Positions 48,189 to 51,955 of a stretch of 51,955 bases of DNA are shown in pieces. The translations under genes and the position numbers were made by a program. The stretch covers positions 1 through 51,955 of the forward strand of contig JALJEE010001165.1 in the NCBI GenBank assembly GCA_023231475.1. Reading direction: 5' to 3'. Within the stretch, counting starts at the first letter, position 1; the number at the start of each line of letters is the position of its first letter. This DNA comes from Seison nebaliae. Lineage: Eukaryota; Rotifera; Pararotatoria; Seisonacea; Seisonidae. The notes below the pieces were generated by a model that was not told the origin of the DNA, ran no database searches, and saw nothing but the letters and a program-made list of their open reading frames with translations.

Positions 48189-49149
48189 AATTGAATTGGG
48201 TAGAAATGAAGAAGAACTAATACACTTTTCGAATTGATATGTAAATAGAAAATTCTATTCGATTAAGTTACTGTTAAAATTGCTGGGAATTTATAGTAAG
48301 TTCTCTAGTGAAACAAATTGAAAGTCAGTATGATCAGTCCATGTATTCTTCTCGACCTTGTTCCACTTTCGATGCTTTCCAAACACATATCAACATCGAA
48401 ACAAGGAAGAAGGAATGAAATAAAATTGAAAATACTATGCAATCTTACACGTTCTTTTCACGATTTCACACACACATTAAACAACCTTCTCTACATACAT
48501 ACCTCATCATATGACATTACATATATATATCACTCACCACACACACACACACACACACACTACATACACGTCTGTCATTCTTAAATGAGTAGCAACTGGT
48601 TATACGCAGAAGATTTGGGGAAAATGTTGTGCCGATTATTCTACATGTCTATATGTACCATACACGTGTGTGTACCACTAGTTCCATACAAACACCGTTT
48701 TCATTTATGTCTAGTGATCGTAGTAGAAGTTTAAGAGAAAAAAATGCTAATTCATATCCATTGACCATTTTTTGCTATGGAATAATTTATGTATTCTGTC
48801 AAGTTCATTTAAACGATGCAAAAATTTGCAAACGAAATTTCGCGCTCGTTTCCTATGAGCTTCTAATTTTTATTAAGACCTTTCATTAATTCGAACCACT
48901 TCCATTTGTCTCATTCTTTCCTTCTATTTACTTTTTTCTTCCACAATTTCTTCTTCCTAGAATTCCTTGTTCAATATTATTTATCTGTATACAGGTGTCA
49001 ATTTCTCAATTGAGAAGTTGCTTTTTTTTCAAAGTTATTTGCCAAAAAAAGTTTCGTTAAAAGTTTTATAATCAATATTAGAATCTAATTTTCCACTTTT
49101 CTGCCCTATGGCAGATTGTCCTATTTTTAACAAGTGAGACAACGGTACA
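48189..49149. other. intergenic with CA repeat
   Basis: About 960 bp between PSAT and the transposon. Contains (CA)n at 48538-48560 next to a short TA run. Promoter of PSAT expected at its left edge. No other gene seen. Confidence 0.5.
48538..48560. repeat. (CA)n microsatellite
   Basis: Eleven or so uninterrupted CA units. Confidence 0.8.
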
Positions 49150-49345
49150 CGGTGATTTCGCCACGGTGTTTTGTTCAAAACGGTGATTTTGCCACCCATA
49201 AAACGGTGATTTCGCAACCTTTCTGTGGGAAAACGGTGATTTTGCCACCCTGTTTTATCAAAAACGGTGATTTCGCCACCTTTTTGTAAGAAAACGGTCA
49301 ATTCGCCACCCTGTTTTAATAAAAACGGTGATTTCGCCACCCTTC
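49150..49345 (+). repeat. ~31-bp minisatellite of the transposon end motif
   Basis: Copies of CGGTGATTT(C/T)GCCACC start at about 49150, 49181, 49204, 49234, 49265, 49295 (variant) and 49326, separated by T-rich or A-rich spacers such as CTGTTTTATCAAAAA. Unit length is mostly 30-31 bp. The open frame crossing it on the minus strand is a by-product of the repeat. Confidence 0.85.
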
Positions 49346-49393
49346 TTTTATCGAATATGGGTGGTGAAATCACCGTTTGTATATATAAAAGGT

Positions 49394-49566
49394 GGCGAAA
49401 TCACCGTTTTTAATAAAACAGGGTGGCAAAAAAAATATTTATTTTTAAGATGCATTTTATTTTCCTTGAACTATCTTCATTTTTTCTTAATCTGGAAGAT
49501 TTATTTAGGAAGATTTATGTATTAGGTTGTTAAATTTCAAATATTAAATTTTGCAAATATCTTTAA
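49394..49566 (+). repeat. left terminal inverted repeat of the MULE
   Basis: Begins GGCGAAATCACCGTTTTT and runs to GCAAATATCTTTAA. It pairs with the right repeat with roughly 85-90% identity by eye over its outer two thirds; the inner third is more diverged. Confidence 0.8.
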
Positions 49567-49911
49567 AATTGACAATTTAATGCACCTCCTATGCAAGAAA
49601 TACTGAGCTTCTTGAAGCTATGTCGAAAATTTTTATTTTAAATTCTTAAACTTAGCTTTTTATCTTGACTCTTATATTGTAATAAATTTTTTCGAAACAT
49701 GAACCCTCCATTCTTTGTTCCCGAATTTCCCACTTACGAATCATCCACGGTCTCCATGTCCAACAGTGGAATTTGTGAAGTTCCTAATTGTTTTTTGCCT
49801 CCTGTCGAATTTCCCACGTACGAGTTTCCCAGTGAAATAAACACAAGTTGAAATTATTTGCTTCATTCCATTACGCTTCCAAATTCTAATTTCACCAATT
49901 CACCAACTACC

Positions 49912-50886
49912 ATGTCAACAAAAGAAATCCTAACGCAACATAGAACGGCAGTGGCAGAAGGAAAACGAAGAGCCAGCGCAACTGAGGGAAATATTCACCG
50001 TTACCGCCAAGATGAAAGATGCCAGAAGCTTTATGACTGTTGCATAAGTGAGGAGAAATTCAAAATATATTATTCGAACAGCATCGAAAAAGAAGAGTTT
50101 GTGGGAAAGCATAAGTTTATGGATGGGGCATTTAAAAAATGTCCCCTTAATTATGCTCAATTATTCGTTATTGGATTCTTATTAAACGACCGCTTTGTCG
50201 TTCCGTTCTATATATTAATGAAAGATCGACGAAAGGCATCATATTTATCATTGTTCAAGATTCTTGAACATCAATTTCAATTAAATCCAATGGGCATAAC
50301 ATCGGATTTTGAGCAAGGATCGATTAAGGCCGCCGAAGAAATATTTTCTGGAACAATTTTACATGGATGTTTCTTCCATTTAACGCAAACGGTAAATCGG
50401 CAAATGATAAATCTGGGTTTGCGCCAAGAACACTCAAAAAGCAAAGAGTTTGCTTTTGAGGTTAGAAAACTGTCATATCTGTCATTTATCCCGGTTGAAT
50501 TAATTGAACCTTCGTTCCGAAAATTAAAGGAGACATGCTCAGCGGCGGCATCTCCTTTATTCGATTATTTCGAGGATACTTACATTAGTCCAACTAACCC
50601 ATCGCACTATCCACCAAAATTTTGGTGCAATTACGATCGGGTATTAAACGATCTTCCAAGATCCAACAACCTAATGGAAGGAAAAAATAATTCGTTGAAT
50701 CATCTTATTAAAATTGATTCTCCTTCAGTTGAATTTTATGAAAATTGGTTAATCAAATGTTTTGATAATGAAGATCTTCAATTCAAATTATATAAAAAAG
50801 GAGAAAAAAAGAAGAATCAAAAAAGAATTGAAAAAAGACGAAAAATTGAAAACACTGGTAAAAAAACTTTCAATGTGATAATTTAA
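49912..50886 (+). CDS. MULE-type transposase (probably N-terminally truncated)
   Basis: The frame is open from 49858 but the first ATG is 49912, giving 324 residues. Counting from that ATG, the RNase-H-like catalytic core shows Asp71 (FMDGAFKKCP), Asp132 (ITSDFEQGS), the family CxxH motif (GCFFHLTQ) and a late acidic residue Glu256 (RSNNLMEGKNNSL), which together fit the DDE triad and spacing of Mutator-like transposases. The C-terminus is highly basic. MULE transposases often carry an N-terminal zinc finger (FLYWCH or similar); none is present here, so the protein may be shortened or its 5' exon lost. No stop or frameshift interrupts the core, so the copy may be fairly young. Flanked on both sides by the inverted repeats. 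Confidence 0.82.
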   Translation: MSTKEILTQHRTAVAEGKRRASATEGNIHRYRQDERCQKLYDCCISEEKFKIYYSNSIEKEEFVGKHKFMDGAFKKCPLNYAQLFVIGFLLNDRFVVPFYILMKDRRKASYLSLFKILEHQFQLNPMGITSDFEQGSIKAAEEIFSGTILHGCFFHLTQTVNRQMINLGLRQEHSKSKEFAFEVRKLSYLSFIPVELIEPSFRKLKETCSAAASPLFDYFEDTYISPTNPSHYPPKFWCNYDRVLNDLPRSNNLMEGKNNSLNHLIKIDSPSVEFYENWLIKCFDNEDLQFKLYKKGEKKKNQKRIEKRRKIENTGKKTFNVII

Positions 50887-51093
50887 GCTTTTTTTTTTCC
50901 AAAATTGATGAAGCGTTCCATTAAATTACCTGTTCTTATTTACATCTATTTCTAACTTCTAGTTCGTTTTGCGAATTCTCTTAAAAATGAATCCTTTGTC
51001 TTCGATCAGATATATATATATAATAATAACTTCATTTTAGAGTAAAAACTATTTAAAGAAGATTATGATTAGAATTATTTTAATAATTAAAGA

Positions 51094-51253
51094 TTAAATA
51101 TATTTGCTAAATTTAATATTTGCATTTTAACAACTTAATACCTAAAATCTTCCAGATTAAGAAAAAATGAAGATAGTTCAACGAAAATAAAATAGATCTT
51201 AAAAATAAATATTTTTTTGCCACTCTGTTTTATTAAAAACGGTGATTTCGCCG
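51094..51253 (-). repeat. right terminal inverted repeat of the MULE
   Basis: Reverse complement of the left repeat: on the plus strand it reads through TCTTCCAGATTAAGAAAAAA and ends CGGTGATTTCGCC at 51253. Confidence 0.8.
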
Positions 51254-51638
51254 TTCACAAGAATTGATAAGCGATGGAAGTATTGGATCATCTTCTTTAA
51301 CAAAAGATATGTCAAAAGATTCAACCGGTTAGTGAGTCTTATAAATCAATTTTTATGTTTTTGTACATAATTGTTGAATATTTTCATAAAACAGAGAAAA
51401 GGTTATATTGTGAGATTAGAATACATATTTGAAAATTGATTAAAGTGAAAATGATCAATTATTATTATTATTATTATTCATTTAAAATTCCCGTCCGGAT
51501 AAATGAGAAAAACCGGAATGATCATTAGGTAGGATATAAATATTGAAGCATAAAATGTTTTGGATAACCAACGTCATCGACTGTTGAATAAACGGTGTGA
51601 GATAGAGGTCCTTAGATATGAACGAGGTCAGGACTTAC

Positions 51639-51656
51639 CTCTCGATTTAAAGGCAT
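51639..51656 (-). CDS. possible first coding exon (minus strand)
   Basis: ATG followed by MPLNRE and a consensus donor (CGAGAG|GTAAGTCC) on the minus strand. The next exon would lie to the left, across or beyond the transposon. It could be a leader exon of PSAT or of an unseen gene. Very short; the evidence is the splice signal alone. Confidence 0.2.
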
Positions 51657-51794
51657 CGCTGTTGAAGTCAGAGTGAGTGAAGATTGATAATTAATCTCTG
51701 ATTCGATATAATCGAGAGATGTGGCATTCTTCTAACTCTTGTAAGAGAGTGTGAGATTTTTGGGAAATAATGAAGAAGTCAGAAAACAAGAAAA

Positions 51795-51843
51795 ATGTAT
51801 CTTGTAGTTGTGTCGGTTGATTTGCTCGTTGGAAATCCCCTTG
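51795..51843 (+). CDS. possible first coding exon (plus strand), continues beyond window
   Basis: ATG then MYLVVVSVDLLVGNPL followed by a good donor (CTTG|GTGAGC), phase 1. The residue pattern is protein-like but not recognised. If real, the gene continues to the right of the window. Confidence 0.25.
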
Positions 51844-51955
51844 GTGAGCGCCATTCTTTTTCGATTTTTTTTTTGATTATCATGTGAGTTTTCATATCAC
51901 ATAATTTGGAGGAAATTTTCCATTAATTATCAGTTCCATAATTGTTATCTTTGAA

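Larger units (their letters stand above)
49150..51253 (+). mobile_element. Mutator-like (MULE) DNA transposon with fold-back left end
   Basis: Inverted repeats of about 160-170 bp (49394-49566 and 51094-51253) flank a MULE-type transposase. Outside the left repeat is a ~31-bp minisatellite (49150-49345) built from the same terminal motif CGGTGATTTCGCCACC, then an inverted copy at 49359-49374 that would form a hairpin. The core element is 49394-51253; the array may be part of it or the remains of an older insertion. No clear target-site duplication could be identified, so the exact ends are uncertain. Confidence 0.75.
51254..51955. other. window end, no confirmed gene
   Basis: Contains an ATT microsatellite at about 51460-51480 and two candidate first exons listed separately. 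Otherwise nothing recognised. Confidence 0.4.

Noticed and set aside
49035-49373. 112-codon minus-strand open frame with repeated ITVF/NHRF motifs
   Set aside because: It is a translation of the ~31-bp minisatellite and transposon end; the unit is not a multiple of three, and the protein has no independent support.
1-51955. CRISPR arrays, prokaryotic operons, rRNA or tRNA genes
   Set aside because: No regularly spaced spacer array, no ribosome-binding-site organisation, and no tRNA or rRNA signature was recognised; the minisatellites have no unique spacers.

Overview
This is nuclear DNA from an animal, most likely a small-genome arthropod and probably an acariform mite. It is strongly AT-rich. 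Genes are packed on both strands. Almost every coding intron I could place is 45-60 nt long with GT..AG ends, and poly-Asn, poly-Asp and poly-Ser tracts are common in the proteins. The gene set is metazoan (mRpL28, KDM4, Shisa-like, PSAT) with a GRD-type ionotropic GABA receptor pair typical of arthropods. The species call is inference. Exon joins were made by eye from splice signals, frame and family similarity, without transcript data.

Left part (1-9 kb, compact cluster): the 3' end of an AHNAK-like repeat protein (+), a small Lys/Ser-rich gene (+), mitochondrial ribosomal protein L28 (-), then head-to-head with it a complete DD3-3 family gene (+). An F-box gene, a small secreted protein and a leucine-rich single-pass membrane protein follow on + with only 110-170 bp between genes.

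Middle (9-31 kb): a long minus-strand gene tentatively assigned to the CEP170 family (9.1 kb to at least 15.4 kb), a 5.7 kb stretch with no recognisable gene apart from possible leader exons and palindromes, a Shisa-like membrane protein (-), and a KDM4 histone demethylase (+) whose 6.87 kb coding region has no introns. At about 30-31 kb and 35-36 kb lie two minus-strand type I membrane proteins of unknown family. They share exon phases and a Tyr/Asp-rich N-terminus and may be old paralogues.

Right part (37-52 kb): two tandem minus-strand GABA-receptor-like subunits of the GRD/CG8916 class. Their ectodomain exons correspond length for length, the M1-M2 linker reads SDR in place of PAR, and the M3-M4 loops are very large. 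One has a 2.5 kb intron that the other lacks. After these come phosphoserine aminotransferase (-, intronless, with an insert and a long C-terminus) and a Mutator-like (MULE) transposon. The transposon has terminal inverted repeats of about 160-170 bp and, on its left, a ~31-bp fold-back minisatellite. The window ends in sequence with possible first exons of uncertain genes.

The genes do not form one pathway; this is an ordinary, gene-dense chromosomal segment. The most notable items are the receptor pair with a non-canonical pore motif, the MULE with fold-back ends, the intronless KDM4, the glycine-rich Shisa-like protein, and the unassigned pair of membrane proteins.
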